A stretch of 64,000 nucleotides of DNA, taken from positions 14,081,318-14,145,317 of the forward strand of contig CM026390.1 of NCBI GenBank assembly GCA_014843695.1. The letters are read 5' to 3'. Every line of letters starts with the position of its first letter. The first letter of the stretch is position 1. The notes beneath the pieces were generated by a model. The model was given only the letters and a program-made list of their open reading frames with translations. It was not told where the DNA came from and made no database searches. The position numbers were made by a program, and so were the translations under genes. Source of the DNA: Archivesica marissinica. Its lineage: Eukaryota; Mollusca; Bivalvia; Venerida; Vesicomyidae. Positions 63,565 to 64,000 of this stretch are shown here, piece after piece.

Positions 63565-64000
63565 AATAGTACTGCACTATACAGGCTCATTATAATAATG
63601 CTATTATTAGCTATTTAGGTAATTAGACACAATTATGAATGGGACTATGTAGCCGTGTGTTTGCCATACCAGGAGTGATTATCTATCTAGGTTTCAAGCC
63701 ACTAATCAAGATTAATTAAAGTGAACGGGGGAGAATAAATAAATCATAGACCGTCATTAAAATAATATATTTATTGTACATCAAAGCATTAAATTATTTA
63801 CAATGACATAAAGTTACATAAAAAAGGTACATAGATTAATACAATGACAATGCAATTTACAGTGTTTATCTATTTTTTATTGTATTTGTATTGTATAATC
63901 AGCAAAAAACGCATGGAAATATAGACGCCATGTTTGTAATGAAATTGATGTGAAGAGCATGATATTTATACATGATGCAAGGGCTTGGACATATGGCACG
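63565..64000. other. AT-rich flank to the window end
   Basis: No ORF, RNA gene or further tandem repeat is seen. Composition is AT-rich and resembles UTR or intergenic DNA. The last 230 bp carry several aatgac and ttaca motifs without clear periodicity. Confidence 0.5.
63770..63775 (-). terminator. Possible poly(A) signal on the minus strand
   Basis: The plus strand tttatt is AATAAA on the minus strand, within gtacaataaatatatt, surrounded by AT-rich sequence like a 3' UTR end. It would fit the end of a transcript entering from beyond the right edge of the window. AATAAA also occurs on the plus strand at 63734, and such hexamers are common by chance in AT-rich DNA, so the support is weak. Confidence 0.2.

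Noticed and set aside
62168..64000. Host protein-coding exons in the right flank
   Set aside because: No open frame with recognisable protein features was seen on either strand; short exons cannot be ruled out.

Overview
The window is eukaryotic heterochromatin-like DNA. Almost all of it is one very long tandem satellite with a 62-bp unit. It fills 1-40540 and 46574-62167, about 55 kb of visible sequence and roughly 890 units by length division. It runs off the left edge, so its full length is unknown. I see no prokaryotic signals (operons, Shine-Dalgarno sites, CRISPR), no rRNA genes and no intact host protein gene. The inserted retrotransposon, an I-superfamily LINE with RNase H and a (CATT)n 3' tail, suggests an invertebrate, most likely a mollusc. 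That identification rests on recalled family resemblance, not on a search.

Layout. 1-4670: satellite rich in monomers with the cacttggggc core. 4671-13660: a second monomer mixture, with three pure G/T insertions and a stretch of poor consensus. 13661-19556: A/B dimers and A/B/C trimers. 19557-20556: an N gap of exactly 1000, whose length does not keep the 62-bp phase. 20557-27572: A/B/C-type satellite. 27573-33523: two tandem copies of a 3039-bp satellite block (copy 2 has lost 45 bp). 33524-40540: more satellite with block duplications. 40541-46573: a near full-length LINE on the minus strand, with ORF1 (zinc knuckles) and ORF2 (AP-endonuclease, reverse transcriptase, RNase H, C-terminal CCHC). 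Both ORFs are broken, mostly by one-base lesions. 46574-62167: satellite again, with several block duplications. 62168-64000: non-satellite flank that opens with a CpG-rich, CCAAT- and YY1-like promoter-type segment. It also holds an old direct repeat, a tRNA-SINE-like remnant and a five-unit 16-bp repeat.

How it fits together. The 62-bp unit looks like an old dimer of about 31-bp halves. Units combine into dimers and trimers, and larger blocks (5, 8, 11, 13, 15, 20, 22 or 25 units, and about 50 units in the 3039-bp block) have been copied in register, as expected from unequal exchange. The LINE landed inside the finished array and left an in-phase 14-bp overlap of satellite at its two ends. 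The 62168 boundary is the only array edge in the window, and the CpG-rich segment touching it is the best candidate for single-copy regulatory DNA.

Limits: no alignment or database search was possible. Monomer classes, duplication ends and identities were read by eye, and many one-base differences could be assembly error.
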